In this document: positions 1-13,209 of the stretch, one piece after another
Layout: each line of letters begins with the position of its first letter
Position numbering within the stretch: position 1 is the first letter of the stretch
Source of the DNA: Jaapia argillacea MUCL 33604
Lineage: Eukaryota; Basidiomycota; Agaricomycetes; Jaapiales; Jaapiaceae
Assembly (NCBI GenBank): GCA_000697665.1
Contig: KL197709.1
Location: 1,005,700-1,050,538 of the forward strand
Direction of reading: 5' to 3'
Length of the DNA: 44,839 nt
The notes under the pieces: generated by a model
What the model saw: the letters and a program-made list of their open reading frames with translations, nothing else
Database searches by the model: none
What the model was told of the DNA's origin: nothing
Translations under genes and position numbers: made by a program

Positions 1-233
1 GTTCAGATAAAGGGAAGCAGCGAGTGGGGTCATCGGAAGGAGGCGGTCGCCCACAGAAACGCAAGGGTGCAAAGAGTAGAGAGCATGTTCGCAGCGATAG
101 TGATTCCGCCCAAGGCGAGGAGAGTGGAGGGGAACGCAATGGGGATGGGGGAGACTGCGGGGGAAGTCTGGCTACGGCGCGCGACATTGTTGCAGGACCC
201 TCGAGTAGCAGCAATGGGGTGGCTGGATTGTAG
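1..233 (+). CDS. C-terminal tail of a gene cut by the left window edge
   Basis: An open frame enters from the left edge (first full codon at base 3) and stops at 231-233. The roughly 76 visible residues are low complexity: a basic K/R stretch (RPQKRKGAK), then an acidic, serine-rich part (SDSDSAQGEESGGE), then glycine and serine. This composition is common at disordered C-termini of fungal nuclear or signalling proteins, but no domain is visible. Two other frames are also open over part of the stretch, so the assignment is tentative. The upstream part of the gene would decide it. Confidence 0.35.
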   Translation, partial: SDKGKQRVGSSEGGGRPQKRKGAKSREHVRSDSDSAQGEESGGERNGDGGDCGGSLATARDIVAGPSSSSNGVAGL

Positions 234-1042
234 CTCTGGCATGAGGGCCTCGTTAGTGGAGTCGCGGTGAGGGCCATATGTTATCCGGCCCTTCCCCATG
301 CTAAGTGGTTCCATAGTATGATTCACCCTGTCGACTTCATAATCATATGCATCATATACTGAATGTCATCTACTTTACATCTGATATGAGGTCTAAATGT
401 GATAATTTCCCCTTGCATTGCAAACAAAGTCGACAAAGCCAACGGAGAATCACATCCCTTGGTACATAGAATTCACGATAGTCACCATATATCCATGGCA
501 CCGCCAGTTGCAAAAAAATACGACAAGAATTGGGGGAGATCGACAGAGTCATTGTGCTCATCGTTGTTGACATCGGCGGAAGGGGCGTCGGCAATGCCAA
601 TGATGGGCGGGAAGTATTGTGGCGATCGGACCATGTGGAGGTGTGGAACAGTGGTCGAGACAGCACTCAGATTGCTGATGCAACATCGCCGACATCGGCC
701 GATGATCATGAATATGGTGGAGGGATAAAGTCAAGGATTGCTGCTGGTTTTCCCGCCGGTGTCGACAAAACGAGATAGCAAGCCAAACAAAGGTTGTTGG
801 ATCGGTCGTGTACCAAGTCTTATTAAAGTAAAAGTGTGGGAGGGCCAGGTGAGGTGAGAACGCGTCAAATTCAATCAACCATGTTCGAGTGGCTGTGCCT
901 TGTGGCTGCAACATTTCTCCCTTGACCACTTCTGAACGTGAACGCTGGCGACACTCTTTCCTCCGTACTGACCCCTCTTCACCTTTCTTCACCTCTGCTT
1001 TATCTTTGAACCCAATATCTTGCATTCTCTTGGAAATACACA
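234..1042. other. Intergenic region, presumed 5' region of the RhoGEF at 1043
   Basis: I see no supported gene here. A 185-codon open frame on the minus strand (558-1115) overlaps the start of the RhoGEF and has no domain-like sequence. The stretch just before 1043 is pyrimidine-rich (about 955-1010), which is usual upstream of start codons in basidiomycetes and fits a leader for the downstream gene. Confidence 0.5.
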
Positions 1043-4000
1043 ATGACGATGAATGCGTCTCCACGGAAGATCGCCAGTGTGCCTCTGAGCGGAGGAGCTG
1101 ATTGGCAGCCAACACAGAGACCGAACCTCACAGGTCCAACACAAACAAAGCGAGTTTTTTTCTGTGGTGTTGTGGTAGAGAATGCTGGAGGGGGTGAGCT
1201 ATCACAAGGTGCGTCTACAGGGCTCCCATCATGAGGTGTACCGACGCAACAGACCCTTCCAGATGTGCAAGAGCTGGTAGCTTCACTGGGTGATCCGATA
1301 CCCATGGGCCCGGGATCCGATACTTCCTCATCAAGCTCTGATAGTCCTCTCACCGAAACTGTGCGTAGGGACCCTGTTCATCTTTGGTCTGCCACCCTGG
1401 AGCAAGGTAATAATTATCACAAAAGATCAATGTCGTGCTTTGCAGCCGATACAATTCGTCTCGCCTCCAGTGGATTCCTCTGTCAGGGCGAATTGTGCTA
1501 ACGGATGTTCTCAGAACTCAGGTCCCCATGCTCGCAAACGAGCCATGACAGATACTTCTGCTCTATCCGATGTTATCAACGAACTGGTCTCCACTGAACG
1601 CTCTTATGTTAAACGACTACGCATCCTCAAACACGATTATGCAGACCCTCTGCGAACATTCGCGAAATCTAAAGATACCGCCATCTTACCTGCGTACGAA
1701 GCCAACACTCTATTTGGCAACATTGATACCCTGCTACCCATCAACGAAGCTTTCCTAGTTGATTTGGAGAAGATGATGACCCCTGAGGGTAGGCAGGAAG
1801 TGGGCGGGGTTGGGGATGTCGCCCTGAAACATTTCAAATACTCGAGACATTTCGAAGATTATAAACATTACTATGTCAAGCGGGAGGAGGCGCAGGCGAT
1901 ATTCGAACGTGAAATGGCCAAACGTTCTTCCAATTTTGTGAAATTCGTCGATGTATGTTCCTCCCCGTCCCTCTAATGTCAAGTCGGAAATTATCGATCT
2001 GATGTTTCCAACCATCTTCAGCGCGTCAAATACTCCTCAGCAGACATGAAGAACCGCGTCGGCCTCCGCGAACTACTAATGGATCCCGTACAACGTGTCC
2101 CCCGATACACTCTCCTCTTCCGCACCATGATCAAGTTCATGGCCGCTTCTGAGCCCCAACGGGCCAAACTCATCGAGGCCGACGAAATCGCCAGCAAGAT
2201 TGCCCAGGCTGAAACCGACGAGCATACAAAGAGGGCTACGACGATGTATTGCCTTGGAGCGAGTGTTGATGGCTTCCCACCGGGTCTGATATCGAACTCG
2301 AGGCGGTTCATCGATTGTATTGATGTAGAGGACGTCATCACCATGGACCCGCAGGCATCTTCGACTGGACCTGGTGGCGGTGGGACGGCGACTTCGACTT
2401 CGTTGCATTGCACGCTGTTTTTGTTTGATGATAAGCTGTTGTTTGCGAAGAGACCGAACGGGGAGAAGGGAGGGAGGGCGCTTGCTGGGTTGGATGATTT
2501 GGAGAAGGTGACGAGAGGTGGAGGCCCGCCGAAGAAGAGAGGGATGAGTTGTAAGGGCGTGGTCGATATAACGGAAGTTGTCGTAACTGATGTCGGTGGT
2601 CCAAGTTCGTATCTAATCCTCCCTCCCGAACCCCGCAGCCTATTGACCGTAAGCCCAGCTATACATATGTTCCTGGAGAATCCACCACAAGACCAGTCTG
2701 ACCGATGGTCGAGTAGGCCTTTCAGGTCGCTCTCCGTCGTCATACCGCCAGCTCCAGTCGATCTCAATCCTACCCAGACGGAAGCGGAGAAGAGACGATT
2801 TCTAGAGAACCTATGGAGTGTCCAAGCGAAGTATCGTGCTAGAGCCGGGCAATCGGTGGTGCTTTCCTCGGAAGATAGGGAAGTTGAATCAAGAGGTGGT
2901 AAGACTACTATCGCGAGGACATATTTCAACATATATCAGCGGACGGCGTTTTTGAAGGAGATCATGAAGGTCAATACTCGCCTCATTTTTGAGTGGAAGT
3001 GTTGGTAGATCTGACAGGTGATTTTCTTTGTTCAGACCAAGGTCGTGTTACATATTGATGAGCTTGGGTCGGCGGATCCTATCCCCCTCGGTATGAATGG
3101 TCCACCCTATGTGGTGGTTCGGGTCCATCCCATGCCTGGAGAAGTTTCCCGATACACCGTCACTTCGAGCGACCCTACCGACGAGGGAGAAGTGGATATC
3201 GTCCAAACGTCTCGAGTGTCTGCTAGGATCGTACATACTAGTAAGTTTCCCCTCGCCCTCTATTCGCTCAGTTTTTTCACTTTACCCAGTCCACCAGTAC
3301 GGCTTGTTCAAATTCCGAACGGGAAACAACTCACGGCCCTCAACCCCAACTGGTAGTCTTCGTTCTCGCGCTGCAATCCTCGGCCTGGACGCCATCTCCC
3401 GGAACTTATTCAATGCTCGACCCGGTTCATCAAAGGGCGACATCTTTGGTGGCAGCATCAGCAGTCACAGAAGATCCAAGTCCTCTGTCAGTCGCTCATC
3501 CACGATCACTCAGTCCAATAGTACAGGAGACAATAGCTTGATGAGGTTCTCCCATCGATCCAATTCTACGGCTGCAACTACAATATCTACTATGGACGAT
3601 GACGACTCTTTTGGTACGAACAAGTCGCTGCCGAGATCGAAGAAGTTGACAAAGAGAGGGAGGTCGCCCGGAGGGTCGGAGAGCGAGAAGGAGGGGATGT
3701 CTTCGAAGGGATCGAGAGGAAGCTCGAGGTCTCGTTCGAAAACACGGGAGCTAGATATGGCGTATTCTGCGGGCGAGGAAGAGCAGAGTGGTGGGGTAAC
3801 ATTCCCACCTCGAAATATGGATCAGTCAGAGTGGGATTTGGCCCTTAGGTTGAATCTAGCGAGGCAGAATAGCCAGAATCAAGATCATCCTCTTCCGCCG
3901 CCGCCTTTGGATGCTAGATTTGTGGAAGATGCCATTTACGAGGGTATGCTAGAGCCCTTTCTGTACTTCGTGATTTATCGCTGATCATCCGTGTAGAGGA

Positions 4001-5643
4001 ACCGCCTCGATCTCTTCGACCCTCTTCCAGAGCTTCCAGAGTTTCTAACAGAGATACATGCAGTCAGCGTTCTACTACTCCTCGAGCAGAATCCCCAAGT
4101 CCACGAACTCTTTCGCCTCCAAGACATTCTCGGTCTGTATCCCAGCATTCGGCTGAGCGACGTCCCATTGGTCCCCGTATCCCATCGCCGCCATCTTCCT
4201 TGAGACCCATACCCCGCTCCCCCCGAATGGACGTTCTTTCCCTTGCTACTCCAATTCGTTCTGAAGTACGGTCACCTATACCTAGCAACAGACGGACACC
4301 ATTCGACCCTCCTGACGCTACACCCAAGCCGCTGGTCAATGCGGTTCCACAAACTCCTATCGAACCTCTGTCAATCAAGAAGAAGACATCCGTTCGGTCG
4401 CCTATTGGTGGATCGCCTTCTTCAGTTCGTAGGAATCGATCAAGAATGTCTCCGCTGAATAAGTCATCTTCAACAAAGCCCGCCTCGCCTCGTCGATTTT
4501 CTCCTCGTCATCGACCATCTACAAAATCTAGTCCTCGTGCAACCACTGGTGTTACACAGGATAATGGGGACAGTCTGGTTCGACTCGAAGAAGCCACCAG
4601 GGAGGAGGTATGTCAATGTAAAACTCATCAACTTCCACTCCTTACACCCGTTTTAGCTGGGTTTGGCCCATCGCGCAATCAAGCGAATGAAGGCTGAAGT
4701 GGAGAGTCATCAGGCCTCTATTGCCAACGAAGACGATCCACGACCGGGAACTCCTCTGGGCAAAACAAGTGCTGCCGTGGTAACTACTTTCTTTGCCCTT
4801 TACGTCTGACTTTGGATGACTAATTTTGAATGTGCAGACAAAGGAAGCACAAGCGCGTATGGAAGAAATGCGGCAATTGATTGGTCGTCGTGGTGAAGGA
4901 CCAAGTCGCATTCGTCCACGAAGCATTGTAGACAGCTCCTCTGTCTCAAACTCGAGTTCTTCAAAGGAGTTTACCAGGACAATCGAAGAATTCGTCTCAA
5001 ACGCTGATAAGCATCTGACGAGGGCCATGTCAAATCAAGAGCTCCAGTGTGATGGTTTCAAACTCGTGATTGCAAACCTCGGACAGGTGGGCCTCCCTTT
5101 CAGCCGTATATTGGACGAGACTAAGAACTAACGTTCCGCGTTTGGTGAGGTCTCGACTGAGCTCGATAAGGCGAAAGGCGAACTTCAGAGCACCAGGCGG
5201 CAATGCGAGCTAATGAAAAGCCTGCTTGCCGACGCGACAGCAGAGAAAGAGATCATGTATGAGGTACACATTCTTGATCTTCTCGAATTTTGGGGTGCTG
5301 ATACTTTCCAGGCTTTCAATGAAGAACTGGACGGGATGTTCAACGACGTGAACCTGCCAGAGGATGATGCATGGGAGGCAATGACGACAGATCTCCGTCA
5401 GACCAAAGAGGCTAGAAATGCATTAGCAAGGGAGAATTCGTGAGTTCCATACTCCTGGAAATTCACCACAAACCGAGATACTGAGCGCCCTCGCAGTCAA
5501 CTCAAGAGGCACCTCGCCGAGATGGAAATGCAGAAGGAAGAGTATGTCTGTTTCCCCACACCTGAGCTTACAGACCATTATTGACCGTGGCTCACTCGAC
5601 TAGATGGGCCAACTTGCTGCGCGAACACGGGTTGATTTCGTGA
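1043..5643 (+). CDS. Dbl-family Rho guanine nucleotide exchange factor (DH-PH) with coiled-coil tail
   Basis: Predicted to activate a Rho/Cdc42-type GTPase by GDP release, at membranes or the cell cortex. I place 13 exons: 1043-1208, 1263-1360, 1446-1952, 2022-2969, 3036-3240, 3290-3943, 3997-4607, 4657-4779, 4838-5086, 5150-5263, 5312-5439, 5497-5541, 5604-5643. They join in frame to 1295 residues. The DH domain covers roughly residues 130-330: the first helix contains ELVSTERSYVKRL, and the last conserved helix contains LLMDPVQRVPRYTLLF, the hallmark of the family. A PH-like region with long insertions follows, ending near the QYGLFKF strand. The next 450 residues are Ser/Pro/Arg-rich and disordered, and the last 200 are charged and helical, likely coiled coil. 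The start is the first ATG in frame with a good donor after it. The gene is convergent with a second RhoGEF, with only 251 bp between stop codons. Confidence 0.93.
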
Positions 5644-5894
5644 CCACGAGTAGAGCCCACCCCGCATTTTGAATATTGTATACATGGTTACATTGCTGCT
5701 ACCTTCAAGCCCTATAATATGCACAAACTGTTTTGTCGCAATCAGCCCGTAAAAATAGATACATGACATGATAATGTAGGTTGAAGGATCTTACAAATGA
5801 AGGGGTATAGATATCGTACGTAGTATACAGCAACCAGGCGATTAGCACAGATGTACCAATAGTCAAAGGAAACGCGATCTAAGCAGGCTCGCCA

Positions 5895-8800
5895 CTAATT
5901 GGGGCTAATGGAAGTTAATGGATTAAGGCGTTGGAGGAATGAAACACTCCTAATGTTTTTACGATTCAAGGAAGGGGCGGGCGGAGAGGTCTTCGTGTCC
6001 GATCGTGAGTTGGTCGTGGGTGCAGGCAACAAAGAGCTGTGTTTGAAAGATGAAGGACTTCGAGAAATGTTCTCGGAACGAACATCGTGAGTTGTGCGCT
6101 GACGGTTGTCCCGAGACCCACAAGTGGCGATTGAGGGTGATGTAGGCGAAAGCCCTGGAGGGACCATCGCAACGTCTGGGGGCGACGTTTGCATCAAAGA
6201 GGAGGCAGTAGATGTTTGAGGGGAATGTTGAGTGGATTCGTCCATGGGAACCTCTGGGGCGCTCCGTACTCTGCGGCGTAGGGAACCTTTCCACCAGCGG
6301 CTGAGACGTCCTGATGTGCCACCATTCCAATCCTCACCTTGATCAACAAACGAGGGCGCCTTGCTGGGACTCGAGGGAATGAGGGCTATGGGTGAAGGGG
6401 GACGGATATAAAACAAGCCTCGGACGTTGTCGACCATGGAACGAGTACGTTTCGGCCGATAGCTAGAATCGACTACGAGTAATTCAGATTCAGGGTCATT
6501 CCGCGAGGCAAGATTTGCGAGGCGATTGGGGGTTACGGTTAAATCGATGCCAGGGCTTAGATCGCACAACGTGTGAGACATTCCGGACGAACACTGCGAC
6601 ATTGGGGTGGGCGAATCCAAGAGGGCATCTGGATTCTCAATCCCCTTGCCGTCTGATGAGCTGCCCCCTTCCGAACAATGATTCGGCATTGGGGGCATGA
6701 TTCGTAAGGATTTCTTCGCATGCCTCCTAGACGCTAAGGTCCGACTTTTAGAAAGAACCTTCTTTTGGGCCCCTGTAGGCGTCCATTCAGGGTCGGGCGA
6801 AAGTACAGCCGAGTCTGTAGTGCTCTTCCTTCGAGGAACGATCAGGCTCTCGCGCTTGGTGAGACGACTCCTGATGCTGGCCATGCCCAAGGTGGAGGCA
6901 GCAGCAGAGAGTTTTGGCCCTTGGAATAACTCTTCGTCGTGGGTTTGAGCGTGGAAACGAACCGTGAGACATGATTCGGAGAATACGTCCAGAAGACCTC
7001 GTTCGACCTGTTGACGATGGGGAGCGTTGGACCGGACAAGCGTGGTGTTATCCGACGACACGGGGGAGAAGAGGGCGATAACCGACGTAGTCGACGAACG
7101 GCGGCTCGGAACTGGAGGCCCGGCATCTCGTTTCGCCGTTGGCCCCTTCCAGTCTCCAAAGAGAAAGCTTTCGTCCAGGTGGTTACTGGACGGTATCCGA
7201 TCAGACAGGTCAACAGAGCGGGAGCGTCGATTGAATGTATTTGAGGGACCGGGCAATGTCGATTCAAAGCAGGGCTGCTCCGACGAACCTCCTAAAGCCT
7301 CGTTCTTGAAATTGTCTTGTAGACTTGACGGAGAATCGGTCGTCCACTGAGGAGACGACACGAGTGAATCTTTGATGGCAGAGAGCCATAACTCTCTCTC
7401 TCGAAGACAAGCGGCTGCTAGCTCGAAGTGGTGCTCACGACGAGAGATACGGAATGAACATGGAAGCAGAGCTATTGAAGAAACACTGAGTCATTGATCA
7501 GGGGATAACGGTGTGGACTTACCATCAGCTTCATCCAGGTCGGCAACTTCAAATCCAACGAGACAGAACCAGTGCCTCGGTTCGTAGACCTTTCCCTTCC
7601 CAACCTTGACAAAAACAAGGTACCCTCCCGTGTACAAAAATGCTCCCATATATCTGACCTTGACCGTTCCCACGTTCAGCGGCGAGGTAAGAGCATAATG
7701 GTGCATCACATCCAACGATCCCGCCATAAGACAAGGACCTAGAGATGTCAAAAACTCAGCAGTCAACGACTGTGATGATGTCGAAGAATTGCTAGAGAAG
7801 ATGATACGAGATACAATCAAGGATGACTTGTTGTAAATCTCCCTCCTCCGCCGAGCGTCATCCACAGATGAGACAACCTGCCTCATAGCTTGTACCGCCG
7901 TTTCCACTGCAAGATCGGCAGCTGCGATAGGCTGAGAAGAGGTGGCACGGATACTTCCGGAGCTCTTGAGTTGGTCGAAAAGCAAAGGATATTTGCAAAT
8001 CCTTTGTACGGGCTTGATCAGATAGTCCATCAACGACAACCGCGAAGCTTGATCTCTGAACTTCGATGCCAGATGAGGGGCGATGGCTGGGCTGGCGACG
8101 TTCATAGCGATCGTGGCGTTCGGCGTGAGAGGCGATATGGTCGGTCCGTGGGTTGCAATGCTAGCGGACGATGTAGAGTGTCGTCGTTTGCGCCCAGACG
8201 ATAGCGGGTCCGTCTCAGGGTCTGCAGGGCACTGAGGCTGAGACACGATGCTCGCACGTATATCAGAATGTGCCGTACTACGTGCGTCCGACGGATCAGA
8301 TGATACGGGGTCAAGGGCATTCACAACCATCAGAGCACACCACTGCTCAAATGCCTCCCACTCCGAGGGATGCTGATGTTGTACGTGCCGAACGAGATCG
8401 ATGGCTTCGGGGTGAGGAGCGCAGAAGGTCTCATAGATGTTGAAGAGGTGCGCCTGAGTGTACGACCATTAGCAAACTGGTAGGAGAAATGCACACAGGA
8501 AACTAACCCTCGCGCTAAACCTGGACATGGTTTCACTGATCGCAGCATCTACTTGCCGGAGAGACCGAATCATGAGCTGGTCGTGTCCAATAACACGAGG
8601 AGCTCCGTGCCTATCAGCCTGGACAGAAAATCCGAGGGCCACTAGCGCAGTTAACAACTCGTCAAGAAAGTGCTCGTGGAAGTCGAGTAGTTCTTTGGCG
8701 TTGCGGGCAATGATGGTGATGTCCTCGTCAGTCAACAATGGACGAGCCAATTGTTTATCCTGTTTGTCCTTCTCCTTCACAGGGTGAAAAGCCGGTGAAT

Positions 8801-10113
8801 GCTGCGGAGAGAGCGCGGTTGGAGACACAGGGGAAAGCGACGGCAGCTGTGTTTGAGAATTCGACCGAGATTGAGACGATACGCCGCCCGATATGAATGA
8901 TGGAGAACGAGATGGGCGAGACGGGTTGATTGGGGATGACGAAGAGCGAGACGTTAAAGTGTGTAACTGGTCTAAGTATGTCTTCAAAACGATAAAGGTT
9001 GAATACGAGTCCAACTTCTTTCAGAAGAGTACTCACCGTGATCATTATGCGCAGGTCTGTGAGATACCCTATCTCGGTGGACAACAGTTCACATAGGGCA
9101 TGATATCGTCGCGCATTGTCCGACTCTCTCCTTTGGTCCAGATCCTCTTTGGAAACAAGACGACTGTTCTCCAAGCTCTCTCGTCGCCTCGCAAGGAGTT
9201 CATCCTGGGCCCCCTTCCAGCGCTTGACCTGACGGTCTAAGTCCCGAATGTCATCCTCATTATCCGAATCTTCCAGGTGAAAGATGGGCTTAGGAGAGCG
9301 ACCCCTGGGTTTGTCCGTCACGATTGTAAGAGCATCAGCGACACTCCCTATCCGCAGGGGTGCGCTAGAGCTAGCGCGGATGGTAGCGTCTTCCGTTGGT
9401 TTCGTGGAGGGCGAGGGGACGTCAGGAGGTACAAGCGGTAATGGTTTGGAGAAAGACATCGCCGGAAGCGATGCGCGCCTTCGCAAGTGAACAGAGAGTT
9501 GTGAGGATGTTTGGGTGGAGAGTCGGTTAGGGGAAGATGGAGACGATGAGGCTGGCGTGCGTATGTGAGAAGAGTCAATCGACCTGCAAGGAGGTGTCGG
9601 AGGGGTTGAGGTCCAAGATGGAGGTATAATGACAGAGTTTGTCGATGGAGCGCTTGATAAACCATTGGACTCAACTAACCCTTTGTTGAGATAATTCTGC
9701 TCCTGATTCGAGCCTTGAAGAAACTCCTCTCCAACGGGACGGTCTTTATCCTCTTTTGTACCCAAGCTGGGATTGGGTGTACTCCACGCGACCAGAGAAC
9801 TTGAGGCGGGGGTGGAAGGCGGAGAAAGTATGGGCGTCAATGGAATGAAGGACAATGCCGAGACAGGGGGTCTGCGGGAGCCGCGTACCGCAGGACCAGA
9901 TAATGTGCGTGCGCGAGCTACACTGGAGCCCTTCGTACTCCCATCGTGATCATGGCCTAAAGTGAGGGCTGATAGGGATTCGGCTCCAAATCGTCGATTG
10001 CTGAAGGATGCTGACGCAAGGCGCGCGGATGCAACTGAAAGGGCGCATGTTGGCGACGTCTTCTGAGCAGGTGATGGAGGGGGGGATACAGAGGGTGGGA
10101 TTAGGACTTCCAT
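5895..10113 (-). CDS. Second DH-PH RhoGEF, DH domain interrupted by low-complexity inserts
   Basis: Predicted Rho-type GTPase exchange factor. Four exons in gene order are 10113-9037, 8981-8508, 8453-7523 and 7471-5895, joining to 1352 residues. The N-terminal ~335 residues are Ser/Pro-rich. The DH domain starts near residue 338 (CELLSTEIGYLTDLRI) and ends after MDYLIKPVQRICKYPLLF near residue 680. It is split by Ser/Pro-rich inserts at about 367-430 and 565-645. A PH-type region follows (MGAFLYTGGYLVFVKVGKG, then a Trp-containing helix WLSAIKDSL). The remaining ~450 residues are disordered and basic/serine-rich. The start is the ATG at 10113; an upstream non-ATG extension to 10134 has no support. 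It differs enough from the neighbour at 1043 that the two are different subfamilies rather than a recent duplication. Confidence 0.9.
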
Positions 10114-13100
10114 TGAGGAAACGGTGCAAGACAAGATTCCAGCCCGGGTACTGGCTGAAGAATACGCCTTCCGTTCAAGTCGTTTCCTTGTGAAAGAAAA
10201 GAGGCTGGACTGCCTTCAGTACCTGAACATGCTGAATAGTGAGAAGGATAGACGTACAGGTATACCGCACTAAAACGACATGCGTTCCGCACAATTTGCC
10301 GGTCTTGACGTACTCCGCAACCACTAGAACAGACAACAAAAGTGGCGAAAGCAAGCTGACAGGTGTCGACTCCACCCCACTTTGATTTGGGTGTCGTCAC
10401 TGGGTGCTCGCTATGGAAGTAAGCGGCAAGCAGGTGAGGTCTTGGGGAGACGGGAAGGAAGTCAGTCGGGAGTGGATGTGGAAGGAGAATCGGTACTACC
10501 GTACGCTATGGCTGACCGCCGCAACCTCCAGTCCGATAAATAATCCTAGTCCGATTTATAAGTTAGCCTCATTGGGGCTTCGTTTTTCTACCAAAAACAT
10601 CTCGGGAGGGAGGATATCGCGATTCTTGTGCAATGGTTCCAAGCTGGTTCACGTGCGGGAACACTTTGGACCTTGTCACATCCCACGTTCTTCCGCTCAC
10701 CGGCGCGATAACCGCGCTCATCAACCAAACCGGTTCAACAATTTCTACCTCTATCATGACAGTTTCGGACAATGACATGCATCACAACACAGTCCACAAT
10801 CTCATTCGCCGATTCCGCCCAAATCCAAGGCGCTTTTGGTAGGTCAAAGAGAGCTATGCATCGATGTCCACAGCGATGTTCCATACAGCAGCATCCATAG
10901 CGGTTCATCAACTGACACCTTAAAAGCGCTATCCGAAGCTTTATGATAGCAACTCATCCTCAAGGAGTCAAGATAAAGGCGCGAACAAACAGCGGTATCG
11001 AGAAGGACAGGGATATCGGACGCGTGCTGAATAGAAGCACGCCACGACGAGCCGGTTCGTGGGCGGAAACGAACTACTGGCCGACAATTACCTCATATCC
11101 TCATGCGATGACATCGATTGTGACGAACCTGGGTATCGGGTTGAGGCGTTTACGGACCACCATTTGCAAACGGTGATTTGAAGGATTTCGTCGGAGTAGA
11201 CAGCGAGGTGACTGATGTTGGACCAACGCCGCGCGAGTGGACAGGCCGTATCATCACAATACAATCACGCCGATTTCGACGGAGGTCAGAAGTGCGTCCC
11301 ATGGGGTTGTTCAGCGCCAGAACCCGTGCGGAAACAGAGAGGAGGGTGATTCGTTCTAAGATTAAATCGATAGCAACATGCCTCCCTAAGATGAGCGCCT
11401 TGGAAGGCACAGACAGGGCGAAATTCTGCCAGATCGATGTCCCAGCATGTTCTAAACCTTACAATATAGCTTCATTTCATTAAGTGACTCCCTCCCTAGA
11501 AAACAAACTCTCGTACCTGGACCTCCGAAAGGAAGATGCATAGACAGACGAGGAACAGACCTGAACAACGAGGCCTTCATCCCTGGTCACCGGGTTGCTC
11601 ACTGTATGCGTCCATGCGCACCCTCGGAGTGTACCTTCGCCCGATGATAGGTAATCAGTGGTGCAGGTTGAGCACTGTCAAATTGACAGGCCAGATCGGA
11701 CAGAAAATGTCTGATTAGGGGAGATATCGGCAAAATCTGTCACCGGATGGGTGGCACTGGTAGGGGCCTAGCAGACGCTCAAGATACGCTGGAAGTCGAC
11801 AAGTATTGGGCGAAACGACCCAGTGCCGGCGCGGGGTGTAGCTGAGAGTGCGCGAAGCTCGGGTTGGATCGGATTATGGTTGGTGGAACAGAGAAGATCT
11901 GGACTGCCCACGAGTCATCGGTGGTTGGGGACTTGCAAAAGGCATAAATGTGATGGCAGCCGACGCCTATGCGCTTGCACATATTACCAGCACAGCAATT
12001 CGGTGTTAGATGTCGTAGAAGGCAGAGGTGCCTGGATACTCTTCGATCACATTGTTTGAGTTCGGAGTAGGCGGACACGTGTAGATCTAAATCATGACAT
12101 ACCGGGGTGCGCTCGTGTATGTAGGACACACGAAGGGGGGAAAGTCAGGGAAAGACACGGCGAGCTGAAAAGGTTGAAAGTGGATTCATTACATGGCCCA
12201 GGGCATTGCCAACAAGATTTGGCTAGAGATTGGACATTGAGGGGGATGAACGCACAGAACCAGAACGTGCATCGAATTGGTTTTGCAGGAACTGCCGATG
12301 TTCGGAATGGAAAGGACCCAAAGTCTTGCACACCGCGTTGTCTGCGCTCTCCAATGGTAATGGACCAGAGGCACCTCAGGCACGAGGAGGAAGCATCGTG
12401 CCGACGGCTCAGATTCTGTAATTCGCGGACGATTTCTGTAAGTTGACGTGTTATGCACGACGGACAGGAGGACATTGGTGTACTCAACACCCCCGAACGC
12501 TGGAACGCCATCCCAGAATCAGAACACGACATCGCCGACGGCTCAGATTCTGTAATTCGGGGATGATTTCTGTGAGTTGACGTGATATGCACGATGGACA
12601 GGAGGTCATCGGTGTACTCAACACACACATACGCTGGAACGATCAGAACACGACGTCCATATCGTAGAACACATCCCCGGATAGGGCGCTGTCCAATGAC
12701 AAGGAAGTGACACGGAGTACCCGTTGAGCGCTTGTGGGTGTCGATGGAGACATACACGATTGAGCCAGAGCATTTCTGCCGATACCTGCGAAGTGGACGT
12801 GGATCAAAGTCACTGAAAGGAGCCGAGGTGTCAGTTGAGTTCACAGTGCCGCCGGATATGTGGCTGATCGACTACGCACCAGAGAGGACCTATCTCGGTG
12901 TGAAGTTTGCGACTGAGTGATAACAGGGAAGGGCGTTGTATTACGATGTTCCCGAGACATGTCTCTATCACGTTGCTAACAATGTCATCAAATAAAGATA
13001 CAGTACAGACAAAAATGCTAGTAATACAATCTTCCATTTCTTTCGACACAATCAAAACAACTGAAGGACTTTCAGAAGGCGTCCAGTCCAGCTACGCCTT

Positions 13101-13209
13101 CCGACACAACAAGGGAGCCTAGGGCACAAACGGCAAACAAAAGGATGCAGCTATGATACAATGGTTGAACAGATGGATGAACGCTAGACAGAGTGATTCA
13201 ATCGTGTGA
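10114..13209. other. 3.1-kb gene-poor region
   Basis: No gene can be supported. Short open frames occur on both strands. The longest is a 250-codon frame on the minus strand at 12092-12844, which runs across a tandem duplication and shows no domain or splice logic. A plus-strand frame at 12732-12920 has a protein-like composition but no partner exon that I can join. The part next to 10113 presumably carries the promoter of the RhoGEF. The rest could be decayed transposon, decayed gene or regulatory DNA. I see no terminal inverted repeats, reverse transcriptase or transposase motifs. Confidence 0.5.
12401..12657. repeat. Diverged tandem duplication, unit about 130 bp, two copies
   Basis: Copy 1 starts at 12401 and copy 2 at 12534. 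Both begin CCGACGGCTCAGATTCTGTA and run in parallel through a GATTTCTGT...AGTTGACGTG core, GACAGGAGG, GGTGTACTCAACAC and CGCTGGAACG, ending in ATCAGAACACGAC. Scattered substitutions (for example GCGGAC versus GGGATG) and an indel of about ten bases after CGCTGGAACG show that the duplication is not recent. It lies in a region without a convincing gene. Confidence 0.85.

Noticed and set aside
558-1115. 185-codon open frame on the minus strand
   Set aside because: It overlaps the first exon of the RhoGEF, has no domain-like sequence and is rich in Cys/His/Arg as expected for an antisense frame.
1407-1445. 39-base intron candidate in the first RhoGEF
   Set aside because: It would keep the wrong frame and reach a stop; the 85-base intron 1361-1445 uses the same acceptor and enters the DH frame.
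12092-12844. 250-codon open frame on the minus strand
   Set aside because: It runs across both copies of the tandem duplication and gives a Cys/Ser/Arg-rich sequence without family features; more likely chance openness.
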